A stretch of 64,000 nucleotides of DNA. It comes from Urophycis tenuis (taxonomy: Eukaryota > Chordata > Actinopteri > Gadiformes > Phycidae). The notes below the pieces were generated by a model, which saw only the letters and a program-made list of their open reading frames with translations, was not told the origin of the DNA and did no database searches. Positions 1 through 43,538 of the stretch are shown here, in pieces. The stretch spans positions 3,318,984 through 3,382,983 of the forward strand of contig JAXIVH010000015.1 in NCBI GenBank assembly GCA_036785325.1, read 5' to 3'. A program made the position numbers and the translations under genes. The stretch's first letter is position 1. Each line of letters opens with the position of its first letter.

Positions 1-135
1 GGAGGGTCTGTACACGTATCTCGTCCTGGTCGGTGTGTACACCTCCGAGAAATCATTGTAGACAAACTGGCGGATTATGGAAGTTTTCCCCACCCCGGGA
101 GCACCGATAACTGCGATACTGAGCGTCTCCACCAT
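1..135 (-). CDS. rasl10a: RAS-like small GTPase, probable RASL10A, N-terminal 45 codons (gene runs off the left edge)
   Basis: The minus strand opens with ATG at 135-133 and stays open to base 1, giving 45 residues. Residues 11-18 are GAPGVGKT, a P-loop for GTP binding, followed by SIIRQF and a YRP motif near residue 43. RASL10 proteins share the pattern P-loop, then I(I/V)RQF, then an effector region without the usual Ras switch sequence. The GAPGVGKT/IIRQF/YRP combination matches RASL10A, while the FSEV stretch is also seen in RASL10B. Linkage to ap1b1 and gas2l1 favours RASL10A. The start context has a purine at -3 and G at +4. RASL10A is a small Ras-superfamily protein with reported growth-inhibiting activity. 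The rest of the G domain and the C-terminus are outside the window, so nucleotide-binding motifs G2-G5 cannot be checked. Confidence 0.82.
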   Translation of the reverse strand, partial: MVETLSIAVIGAPGVGKTSIIRQFVYNDFSEVYTPTRTRYVYRPS

Positions 136-2840
136 TCCTGGTCCACACGCTCCAGCACCATGGACAGCACCGATACGAGCTCTGACCGCACACTGTGCAA
201 AAATAAGCCCACGCCGCCGCCGTGTACCTCCTGCTGGTGTGTGTGTGTGTGTGTGTTTGTGATGTGTGTGTAGTGCTCCGTTCGTAGTTGCACACAACGG
301 TTGAAATTCGGGAATGGATCAAGCTATCCACTGGTCGAAAAGACCATGGAAACTTTAAGCAATTCTATAGGCTATTGAAAAAATAAAGGTTCTTTCTTCT
401 TAACATTTACATTGAACACTTGTTCCGTGAATCAAGAGCAAATAGCATGCAGAGTCCTCCTGGAGCGCCTGCAGTCAATCCAGAGAGAGAGGAACTCTTA
501 ATTTTCAGGGGACATCCCCAGCAGCCACCCTGGTCCTCCACGAGAAAGCCCGAAGTCCGCTCTCGTGGTCTCCACATGGACATCATAATCCCGATCACGG
601 TGACCTTTCTCGCGCGGAAAGAAGTCCGTGTTCATGTCTCCCGACGGATTATTCTCCCCCCACAGGTCTCCATCGATCCTCCCCTAGGAAGAGGACTTCT
701 TCTCAGTGGCGTGACGAGCGAATGATGCACCACCACTAGCCCACGACGGACACGTTGAAGAAGAGGATGATGTGCGCACAACAAATCGCTTTGAAGACAA
801 AACACAACACATGGGATGCTCGTTGTGCAAAATCCGTATGCAATTCCGTTTCATAATTCTCTCCGCGCTTTGTTGTTTTGAAAACAAGATGAGTTCAAGT
901 CACAAAGATGCCTGCGGACTGCAGAGCGCTGTTTTTGCTGTATAGGTATCTGGAGACTGTAACGTGTCTGTCGTGAAAATGCGCGCGGATGTGGATATAT
1001 CCCCCCCCCCCTCCCTCTCTCTCCCTCTCCCTCTCCTTCTCATCCAATGAGATTGCAACATTAAACTCGAAAGTATGAGCTACAAATAACGCTGGGAAAT
1101 AAATGCCACGGGGATGTGGACGCTGCGTGGTGTCATAAATAACGGGGGAGGGGGATTCGATGTCTCACATGCAGCTCATTATTATTTTTCATTCAAGCAT
1201 CTTAAAATGATGTTCACTCACCGATGCATCCTTTACTGATGCCGACAAACCTTGTGGGGATTTGTCGATATGTCCCCACAAGTCGATGTTGGATAGTACC
1301 AGCCAACCTCTCGTGAAAGACATTCTTTCACTGGAGAATAGATCCAAGTTATTTTGTAAAGCATCATTATCACGGAGCAATCCCCGAAGGGTGATGCAGG
1401 GCATGGAAGGTTACACGGTATACACGGCTACTTACTGAAGAAATCTAGTTCAACTTTGACATAAAATATACCAACAACAAATTATTTTATTGATGAAAAA
1501 AAAAAGATTTTGCTTCCGCTTACAAAAAGAATAGCCCATTCGATTTGACGGTGGGAAACAGCGTCCATAGCAACGGTCTGTTATTTCTAAATGCCAAATG
1601 TCGTAATTGACCAATCAGAATGGAGCATCAGCCGTGTAATAAATGGAGATAAATCACAGGCTGTAGGCTGCGTTGACTCTGGTGCGCGTAGGCAGCGGTC
1701 TCTGTGGCTTCAAGGTCGTTGGGATCAAGGTAAAACCTCGAGTGAGCACTAAAACGCCAGAAACGCCCCTTCCAGTAATACATGATGTAGGCTCTGGACA
1801 TGACCCGGTTCAATAAGGTAGCTGAGGGTATGCCGTGCAAATATCTCACACCAATACATTTTAATAAGGGTACGATTTGGTCAATTGACGACCTGTTCAT
1901 TAACAGATGTTATAACACGTTGACCTTCAAAATTATGTATATTGGCAATGTTTAAATGTCGCATGACTACTCACAAATACACTACATATATTTATTGTAG
2001 GCTATGAATTGCACACTAAATTCAAATCCCACTAAATCCTACGGGGTTCAGCAAGTCTCCTGTTGCATCATGGTCTTCAAAAGGATTCCCTCTTCCGTTG
2101 AGCCGTTCACTGGGATGAATCAGGGATCCACCTCAGACTTAAACAGACTTGGTATGCAAAGCTGCAAAGGTCTACTGCTATCCAGCAATAGTGCTGCTAT
2201 ATAAAATAAAATGTCTTCAACATTTATATTTTTTTACATCCTGGATCCCAAAGTTATTAGTTAGTGTAATAATCAGGGCATGGCCTAAACAGCCGTCTGT
2301 TGAACAGGGTGCTGCTTTTTATAGGAACCTCGGAGAGAGACACAAGGCCACCTGTCACACAGCAATTCATTAATTTATATTTAATTGGAAAATGATTAGT
2401 TGAAGACCTTTCATATTATTACAATTCCACCATGAATAAATATATCAAACAGAAAATGTATATAAGCTAGAACTAAAGAAAATCATTAATACATAATGAA
2501 TTAGTCGAGGGATTAAGCCAAGTCCATTCATTAATGTCACCATTATATTTCAAAAAGCCAAACAAGAGAGAAGAAGCAACATAAAAACAAAAGTAAACAA
2601 CATATTTTGGTAATAGGAATAATAAATAGTTGTAATGTTTAGTATTCTGGTGTTAATGAAATCAATAGGACATCTTATATGCCCCTGAGTCAGCCAGGCT
2701 GTAACTGGATGTCTGGCCAGCTCAACACAGGGATGATACTCACACTAATGAAAACAACCCACAACAACCCGTCGCTGCAGAAGGACCACAGTAGCAAACA
2801 CAGTGAATAGACATTTCTTGGTCAATGAAGGAAGGAGACG
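136..2840. other. Intergenic region and 5' flank of rasl10a
   Basis: This stretch lies upstream of the rasl10a start and downstream of ap1b1. It holds a short (GT)n at 237-275, a pyrimidine-rich patch around 999-1038, and no exon I can assign to a known gene. Two unassigned minus-strand ORFs at 1189-1404 and 1628-1900 are discussed under findings. No TATA box for rasl10a was recognised. Confidence 0.5.
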
Positions 2841-2844
2841 CTTC

Positions 2845-3480
2845 TGAATAGATCAGAGTTTTAATAATAGTTCTGTTTGAAATCATGTACACGCGTTAAA
2901 CAAAAGTCTAGTCAAATCAAGGACATTCTTAATCCCCCCCCCCACATTACCACGTTTTCTTTAAACAATCTTATAATATAATTGTCCACTGCCACACACA
3001 CACACTCACACACACTCAGAGACACACACTCTGGTTTTCAAAGACTTCAATATTATGCAATATTTAGTGTGTACATATAGCCGGGCCGGGGAGCAGTAGC
3101 TTTCAGTTAATTAAATGCAACTTATTCCCCGAAACAGAAGAAACGGGAGCGGGGCCTCCAGGGAAATGAGCGCTGCATCATGAGGAGCTCCACCGCCTGC
3201 AGACTGTTGTCATTAGAGGGCCGCAGAGCGGGAGCACACTGAAACAAAGCAACATTTGAACTCCGACATCAGAGCCATCCTGCCTGTTCTGTAAGCCGGC
3301 TTGACCCCACTCTGGCTGCTGTACATGGGGGGGGGGGGGGGGGTGCTGGAGGAAAGCACCATGAGAACCTGATGGGTGAAAAGCACTCAGACACCTCCCC
3401 ACCACACTGTCCTGCCCGACACACACTCTAACTGCACACAAAAACACTCACTCAGACGAATAATGGAATGAATGGGGAGC

Positions 3481-3538
<58 letters not shown>

Positions 3539-4439
3539 CTAAGTAAAACAATAGGGCCGTCTGTCTACAATTCATATTGCAACACACACAAAAAAAACAG
3601 ACGGAGGCAGCACGACAAACGGGCGGAGTCCTGCGGGAGGACAGGCCTGAAGAGAACTCCAACACATGGACCCGCATCCAGAATAGACAAAAGGGTACAA
3701 GCCAAAGTAATCACACTTACTAAAAGCAAAGCAGCTTACAAATCACAAAGACAATGATAATGTTTCTTCAAGCCTCTCTCTCATGGGCCTCGAGCAGGCA
3801 CACGTTGATACGGTGGAGGGTGTGTCAGACAGACGGGGTTTTGTCAGAGCGGTCTGTGTGTGTGTGTGTGTGTGTGTGTGGGGGGGGGGGGTAGAAGTAG
3901 AAAATGCTTCCATTTGGACCCAAAACAGGAGTTTCCAGCAGAGATTGCTTGCAGGTGATTGTTTACACGATGAATCGAGGACTAATTGTAGCGACGCGGC
4001 GGCTCACAGGAGGATCATGCAGGCAGAGACAGAGCACAGCTTTAACGCTGGCCTCCCCGTCACAGATTATAACAACAAGAGGTACACCGTGTATAAAAAC
4101 CAGCTCACAGCGAGGACGCGGCTGGCCGGACTGCGAGGAACACGACAGCGGGACGACATGAATCATAACGTGAGAGCTTTTCAAACACAACGTAGGAGAG
4201 CTGAGTGTGAAAAGCACACTCATTCAAGAGGAGATGACAAGAGGGTCCGGGGGGGGGGGGGGGGGGGGGAAGGGCGCATAGAACAGAAACACTTCGCTCA
4301 CACACACGCACACGCACACACACGCACACACACACACACACAAACACGCATGCACACGCAGGCCTTGTGTTACGACTGCAGGGCGATCCCTACAGTATAT
4401 CCACTGCGGGCTTTGCGGCAAAGAAGAGTGAAGTAGAGA

Positions 4440-4476
<37 letters not shown>

Positions 4477-4578
4477 TGTATATGTGTGTGTGTGTGTGTG
4501 TGTGTTTTCAACAGGAAGGGACTACAGGACTGGAGCAGAAGTGTGGGATGCCTTGGGATGGGGTCCACTCTGCGGGGC
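2845..4578 (-). other. ap1b1: Probable ap1b1 3' UTR, rich in simple repeats
   Basis: Sequence directly downstream of the ap1b1 stop. It contains (CA)n at 2994-3028, G17 at 3327-3343, (TG)n at 3482-3537, a (TG)n plus G run at 3858-3891, G21 at 4249-4269, (CA)n at 4298-4345 and an interrupted (TG)n at 4442-4506. The extent of the UTR is inferred from the candidate ATTAAA signal. ORFs across these repeats look like repeat artefacts. Confidence 0.4.
2860..2865 (-). terminator. ap1b1: Candidate ap1b1 polyadenylation signal (ATTAAA)
   Basis: TTTAAT on the plus strand reads ATTAAA on the transcribed strand. It is the first recognised hexamer variant seen below the ap1b1 stop codon, which would give a 3' UTR of about 1.7 kb. 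No canonical AATAAA lies between it and the stop. This is a motif match only. Confidence 0.3.
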
Positions 4579-36618
<32,040 letters not shown>

Positions 36619-36642
36619 CTTGGATCCAAATTGTCGGTTCTC

Positions 36643-38363
36643 CTACAAACAATAGAGCAAATAAGAGATTAGGAGATAGTTCCCCCCTTTTCCTTGATGA
36701 AAATGGCAGGAATCACACGGGCAACAGGAAACTCTGAAGTGCTGGCAGAGGCAAAAACTAAAGGAATTCCTTCCTGCTACTGGACACTCCTCAGCAATCT
36801 ACCTAGTCAAAACACCAAACCCCTCAGCATCAGCATTTTGCATATCGCTCAGCAAAGACAGTGCCTTCGTCCGGGATCATCACCTTAGCATTTTACTTGG
36901 CCACACACAGCAGTATGGACTTCCTGTTATGAGCCTGTCCTAGATTTAAAGTGACTGGAATGGGACTATATTTAGGGCTCTTAGAGTATGTATAAAGCAC
37001 AAACAGCATGATAAATCAATTTAGTTATCATCAATCAATTTGTTTACATTCAGGCTATAGCTATCCCTCTTCAATAACAAAAATCATTCATATTTAATTT
37101 GAACACATCCCGGAATTGGGAGCTTCATGGACAAAGCGAACACATGGCCACTTATATTAGTTTGAAGCTCGCTAATAACTTGAAAAGCAAAGCTTGAATA
37201 ACCAATTGTGACCATCTCCTCCGTGTGGCTATATTGGGGCTGGCTGAATTCGAAGCAGCAAGCATATTTCCAAATAGCTTTTAAATAACGAAACACGTTC
37301 AAATAAGTTGATTGTGATGCTGTTATCGTCAGACCAATTTGCAAACGCGGAGGCCAGAGCCGATAAATTTTGAGCTTGCAAATTCGTCTGGTTCCCAGGC
37401 GAGTTACCTCCCATTGACAAATATCACAACATACTAAACCATGTTTTGCTTATTTAACATGCTATATATTCTAAGACCTCTACGTTTCCCAGCTTCTTAT
37501 TGTAGTGTGCAAGTAAGTTATTATTTGCTGTTCAAACAAACGCCTCGACTTCCCATCAGCACAATATGTATGTTTTTAGTTTCTTTCGGAATGGGAGATA
37601 TGACATTGCATACTATATAATGACATAAGACATTATGGCACCAGGTTTTGATGCAAATCGAGCAGAACAGTACATCTTCCTCCGCTTATCATTTGATGGC
37701 AATCGTGTTTTTACCGCAAATTGCCAAGACATCAATGAATGGAATCGTCTGTTAGCTTGGCAGCTTTTTATATCTTTACACTCCCGTTTTGGTAGTCTGT
37801 TGTAGTCTGACTACAAAAGGTACTATAAGTAATGCATGTTTGCGTCGCAAGATACAATGGTTTATTTCAAGATACACACAGTCCTTGGTTTTCTGGTTCG
37901 CCAACAGGCTAACACACGTCAGCCACTTGCTGTAGGTTAGCATAACAGCCGCGTAGCTTATCGTGACTAGCTAAAAACAAGAGTGCATATTACTACGATT
38001 ATAGTTTTAATTGTGCCGATAGCTGCGTTAACAGCTGCGCCGTTTGATCGATTACTCACGCATAACTGATTGGCCCATTCCTGCATGTTTGTAGAAGCGT
38101 TAGCGTGATAAATCAGCTGCTGGCGGCTGTGATGTAGCTTAGTAACTGTCAGTGTCAGCTAGCCTGGTGCTAGGCTACCTCTCTAGAAGGCACAACTAAG
38201 ACATGACCTTCCAAGTCGAGGCTTAAGGAAGCCTTCATTGGAATTGTTAAGCTGTTAATCTACCGGCCTATTTTGAACCCTACCTAATAGATTTACGGCA
38301 CCCACAGGGGTTAAAATTAACTTACAGTACACAGTTGGAAGGAAAACCACCAGAACAGCTCAC
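36643..38363 (-). other. ap1b1 first intron (within 5' UTR)
   Basis: Runs from the candidate non-coding exon donor at 38363 to the acceptor before 36642. No other gene was recognised. Confidence 0.55.
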
Positions 38364-38480
38364 CGTGGAAAGCTTGCAGTGTGACGACGGTCCGCGTCTC
38401 CGCCTCCCAGGTTTACTTCCGTGTAACTTTAGGAACGGCTTCATTCATATCTCAAGCGTAGAGATCCACTCCGCGGTGGA
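38364..38480 (-). promoter_or_regulatory. ap1b1: Candidate ap1b1 non-coding exon 1 and TATA-less promoter
   Basis: On the minus strand a strong donor, TTTCCACG|GTGAGCTG, ends a putative 5' UTR exon at 38364. Just upstream is CGGAAGT (38415-38421), an ETS/GABPA-type motif common in housekeeping promoters, in locally CpG-richer sequence. There is no TATA box. The start site is inferred, not seen. Confidence 0.5.
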
Positions 38481-38792
38481 CGGGAAATCGGAGACCATCC
38501 TGCGTGTAATGCTGTGAAATTATCCGACAAGGGAGGTGTATAATAGTTCGCCATGCATTAGTTTTCGAGCAGCTAAAATCAGAAAAGCTAATTTAATACA
38601 GAGAGCACCGTGCTACCAATATGTAGGATTTAGTAGCACATGGGGACGAGTTGAAAGTAGTAGGCCTGTAATGACCCAAATATGAGCAGCAACATCATCA
38701 ACACACGTAAGAGCAGCCTGTGTTGATACTATCGAGGAATGGAGCAATACATTTGATTATCTGACACATGAATTGCATTTCAGAGGAAATTA

Positions 38793-38798
38793 TTTATT
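38793..38798 (-). terminator. gas2l1: Candidate distal gas2l1 polyadenylation signal (AATAAA)
   Basis: TTTATT on the plus strand reads AATAAA on the transcribed strand, within AT-rich UTR-like sequence and about 370 bp before the ap1b1 promoter. Other candidates are 40073-40078, 40081-40086 and 40655-40660, so alternative 3' ends are possible. Confidence 0.35.
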
Positions 38799-40732
38799 AC
38801 AACTTAACAGCATTTCAACTTGACAGCATCTTGAAAACAGTGCTATTGCAGTATTGCTATTTAATGCATACAAATATCACAATGTCAAGCACTTAATACA
38901 TTGAACCAATGTTTTAGAGAAGATAAAGATTATAGCAAACAAAGAAATTATTTTTCATGTGGGCCTGGAACATTCGCTTGTAAGACCTTTAGGGACATAG
39001 TGAGAAGGACAAAGAGTGGGTAAGCAACATTGAATTACATTTGAGGGGCTGTGCAGAACACAATTACTTGACTACAGCATACCCTATGTGCAATATAATG
39101 AACTCACAGTCCTTCTAACTGAGGGATAGTTTTTTTTTTCCCCTCAAGGTTTATGAACAAATAAGTTAATAAGTCAATCAAACTTTGAAAGCCATTTTGA
39201 TTGTTTACATGTAACATAGCCTCCTATTGGGATACTGGGTTTGGGACAGTGATGAGCTGTGATGTCAACTAATCATGTTTTTTAAAGAAGCTGCTTAAAC
39301 AGTCAAATCAACATGTCTTTAAACATTAGTGCAAACATGCATGTTTGCCTCGTGAATCAACCTATTTGCTAACCTGCCATTCCTTTGGATTGTACAGTAG
39401 ACACATGTATTAGACCTTCCTTTTCTTACATACTTACAATGCTCTCAACAAACGAATGATGCTCAAGACACGGTTTAAGAATGATGACATATCCTTTCAT
39501 AAATAAATAAATAAGATCAACACAATAGCCCCACACCTTTCTGAACTTCTACCCTGAATATAATTTTAAATAATATATACATGAAAACACGTGGAAATAA
39601 CCTTCCCATTTAGTTTTATGTCTTTAGATTTTCTGTCTTTCTTTTGGCTAATCTTTTTCGTATTGTCTGCCACACATGTGTAAAATGGTTTGCTAACAAT
39701 TGAAGGAGCAATGTTATCTATTTAACAATTTTACAACATAGTTATTTGAAAAGCTTTATAAAATATGAAAGAAATGCATGCAACTCTTTAAAAAGATAAA
39801 AAGTTTGATTCTTTTGAAGGTACGACCTTCCATTAAGCCTTACAATGCAATTCCCACATTTCGACCTGCAAAGACATGTCCTGCATCTTAAACCTGTTCA
39901 TAACACATCATCCACACCCATTACATTATGCAAATATGGTCATTAAAAAAACATCAAAAAATAACCTTTCTTTTGCAATATTATTATTTGAAACTCATGT
40001 GAAGGTACAGGTTAGATGGAATTCAGTGGCTACAACAAATTTGTATCTTGATGATTACAAACTGAAAATCAATTTATTGATTTATTCCATCATCAGAATT
40101 AAATGTGGTGTATGTTATTTTCAATAATATGGCAAAACCTCAGCGTTGGAGAAAAAAAAAAAAAGATTAAAATGCTAGAATGTCTTAAGGCAAGGGAAAT
40201 TGTCAAGGCATTTTCAATACCAACATTGCATAGCTAAGGCAGCAACTGTATATCATAAATATGTACATTATATATGCTGAAGTTATGTACACAGTACCCA
40301 CATCTTTGTGTGAGTTACACTTTGCACATATATTTACACATTCATTTAAACAGTTGTTCACACATGTACAGTCAAGTTGAAGAACATTATCTTTTCAGTG
40401 ACAATGACATACCAACCAAATATCTACCATCCACGTGTTGGGTGAATTGTACATTTTTAAACTGTTTTACTGCAGCAACCTAAAAACCTAGAAACCAAAT
40501 GGCTTATTATGTTGACTGCTGTGGGAAGCCGTGAGAAAGTGATAGAGTGAACATAGTTGAAAAGCACAGAAGTTGGTAGGCCTGTATATGTGATATATAG
40601 TGCACTAAGTCTGAAAGAGGTTGAAGATACAGGTGACTAGAGTATGTGATACTTTTTATTGTGGAATGTCAGCCTTGAATGCTGAATGACCAGTATTTTG
40701 ACTATAAAGGCAAGCATAGATATTGTAGCTAA

Positions 40733-40747
40733 CCACAAGAGGGCGCC
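40733..40747 (+). promoter_or_regulatory. CTCF-like motif
   Basis: CCACAAGAGGGCGCC matches the vertebrate CTCF core consensus CCASYAGRKGGCRSY at 14 of 15 positions. Binding is not shown by sequence alone. Confidence 0.4.
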
Positions 40748-40851
40748 ATTACACTTAGTGTATCTGCAGGGCCTTGGGGGTTCTCAAGTCCCTGGCACAT
40801 AACCATACCCCTTAGCGAGGCATATGGTGCTGCATATGCTCTGGCTGTCAG

Positions 40852-41059
<208 letters not shown>

Positions 41060-41434
41060 CTCTATCTCTCTACCTCAATCTCTCTTTCCAACTGAGTAGT
41101 CTATCAGAGATCTCTATGATTGCTGTGGATGAGTGATGTAGATTGAGTACCTTGTAGTTCACACATGTTTCTCCATACACTTAAAACTTTTTAAAATGAA
41201 TGTAAATCAAACATCACAAATCATTCCTTTGGTAATAAATAATTTGGCTTGAGTGCAAGAAATATGAACCCCATGGTGACTTTTGGGGTCAGGGGTCAAG
41301 CTAAATGGGGATGAAAAAGAACACAAAACCTGCAATGAAAACAACAGCCTAGTGTCCGTGGGTCTCCAGTTGTCCAGTCTTTACACAGTAGTCAGCATGA
41401 GGCCCACAGAGCCCCCTGGCGTCACAATCATGAG

Positions 41435-43538
41435 CTACATCCAGGCATCGGCGTCCATGCTCCCCGGTTGTGCAGGGAAGGGGAACTCTTGGTGGGCCGG
41501 CGAGTGTGAGTGGGGGTTGTTCATGTTGGCCAGGGCCTTGTGTGGCAGGGGCTGCCCGTTGGAGCGGGACAGCTGTGGAGATATGGGGGGCGTGCTGTGA
41601 GGGGTGAGGGCTTTCTGTGTCTGTAGGTCTCTGTAGCTTACGGGCGTGGGGATGCGGGAGGGGCTGTTGTCGGGCCTGTTGTCGGTGCGGGGCCTTATCC
41701 TGGGCCTCAGCTTGAGCTTGTAGATGGAGGGGACCCGGTCGCTCTTCTTCTGGCCTTTCTTGGGCCGCATGACCACCCCGCCATCGCTGTTCCCATTCAT
41801 CAGGGCCGAGGGTGGAGGAGAGGACTCCGAGTGGGACTCGCTCAGGCTGAAACACATGGAGGAGTTCTCACTGGAGGAGTCCTGGTAAGAGCAGTCTTCA
41901 GACGTCGGCAGGGCCACCGGAGAAGGGCATTCCTCGGGGCCTGGGAGGTCGTTGTTGCCCTCCTCGCCGTCCTCCATGTCATACGGCAGGTTTGGTTGTT
42001 GGTCCGGCAGAGGGACGTCTCCCTCGGGGCCCGAGCCCCACCGAGCAGGGAGACCCTGCTGGCCGCTCAGCGCTGCCCCCGACCCACAGCCCCCGCAGTC
42101 GCCATTCAGCTCCCTCAAATTTAAAGTTGGTTGCGGGGTGATCTGATTGGTCGGGGTGGTTTTCTCTGTGTCTCCAAGGCCGGCCAGAGACGACGGCACG
42201 GCCTCTCTCTCCTCCACAGAGCTGGAGATGGCTGGGAGCTTCTTGAGGGTCCCTTCACGCTCCCCCCAGCGCTCCAGCTCTCCTTGCCTCCCGTTGTGCA
42301 GTCCTCCGGGGATGTGGCGGTGCACTGAGCTTAAGGGGTCCTCCAGTTGAAAGTGAGGAGGGATCGGCCTCTTTGCTTCCCTAAGTTCAGGCAGAGCTCC
42401 CATTTTTGCACCAACATGCAGGGAGGAGGTGGACGAGTTTGAAGAAGAATAGGCGGAGTCAGTAACATTAAGGTCGGCGGCTGCCGGTACCGACAGCGCA
42501 CTGACCGCCTGCTGTGGCTGTTTAGGGACACTGGCTCCATTGGACCTCCGGCTGAGCGCTCCTCTGCCCCGCTGGGTGTTGGCAAGGAACTCAGCCTCGA
42601 AGCTGAGGTAAAGGTCCTGCTCTTTCTGGGGGTCCAGAGCGGGCAGCATGTGGATACCAAAGCCCCCTCCGTCCTCCTCGGTCTCCTCCTGGTGATGTTC
42701 GGGCCCAGGCCAGCCTCGGTGGGGGGCGTGGCCTCGGCCAGCCGCACGCGGGTTGTGGACGGAGCGCGGGGAGCGAGGAGGATGATGATGGTGCGAATTG
42801 CGGGGAGAGGGGTGTGGAGAGCGCCGGCCTCCGGACGTTACCGGCGGCAGCAGTCTGTTTTTCCCTACGCAGGGGGAGCGGGGGGCTGGCGGCCTGGGGG
42901 TCACGGTGGTCTTCTTGCTGGGGCTGCTGCTGGTGCTCTGTAGGCCTTTAATAGGGGAGTTGGAACAGGAAGAGGACTGTCTCTTGGCAAAGCCTCCGAC
43001 TATTCTCGGGGAAGAAGGGGGCACTTGTTTGGCCTCCCTCCTCTCTGAAAGCGGGGGCTGGGGGTCTTTGTAGCGCGCGGCGGGCCCGGGGCTGGCATCG
43101 CTGGTGCGGGTGTGGCTGAGCGGTTTGCCCTGGCTGTGGGAACGAGCAGCTTGAAGTCTGCGCGGGGCCTCGGTCACCAGAGAGCGGCCCCTCTCCGGGC
43201 GGGGGGTCCGGGGCCCGTCGGAGGGTCCCTGCGGGGGGCTGGGTTTGAGGATGGACGCGGGGGCGGGGCGCTCCCGGGACTGGCTGCGTGCGCGGGGCAT
43301 GGGGGGCCGCTGGGCCGGGACCCCGGCCCCCGCGCCGGGCCGTTCGATCATGTGCTTGCCCTCCTTGCGGTTGACGAGCAGGACCACCTCCTCGCCGGAG
43401 CGACGGGAGGTGTTTGCCAGGCTCCTCCTGGCTCCACTGCCTCCTCCTCCTCCTCCTCCTCCTCCCTTTGATGAGGCAGTAGAGGAGTCACTGTCCCCTG
43501 AGAGACGCCTTGTCAGGGGCAACATGGTTTCTCTGTTC
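41435..43538 (-). CDS. gas2l1: gas2l1 terminal coding exon 5 (long disordered tail, SxIP)
   Basis: 2104 bp, from NRETMLPLTRRLSGDSDSS to DADAWM and TAG. Starts after acceptor GTTTCAG. Contains a poly-Gly run (about 9 residues, encoded by CCT/TCC repeats at 43440-43465), many RS/SP motifs, LDPQKEQDLYLSFEAEFL and SRIPTP at 41642-41659. Confidence 0.95.
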
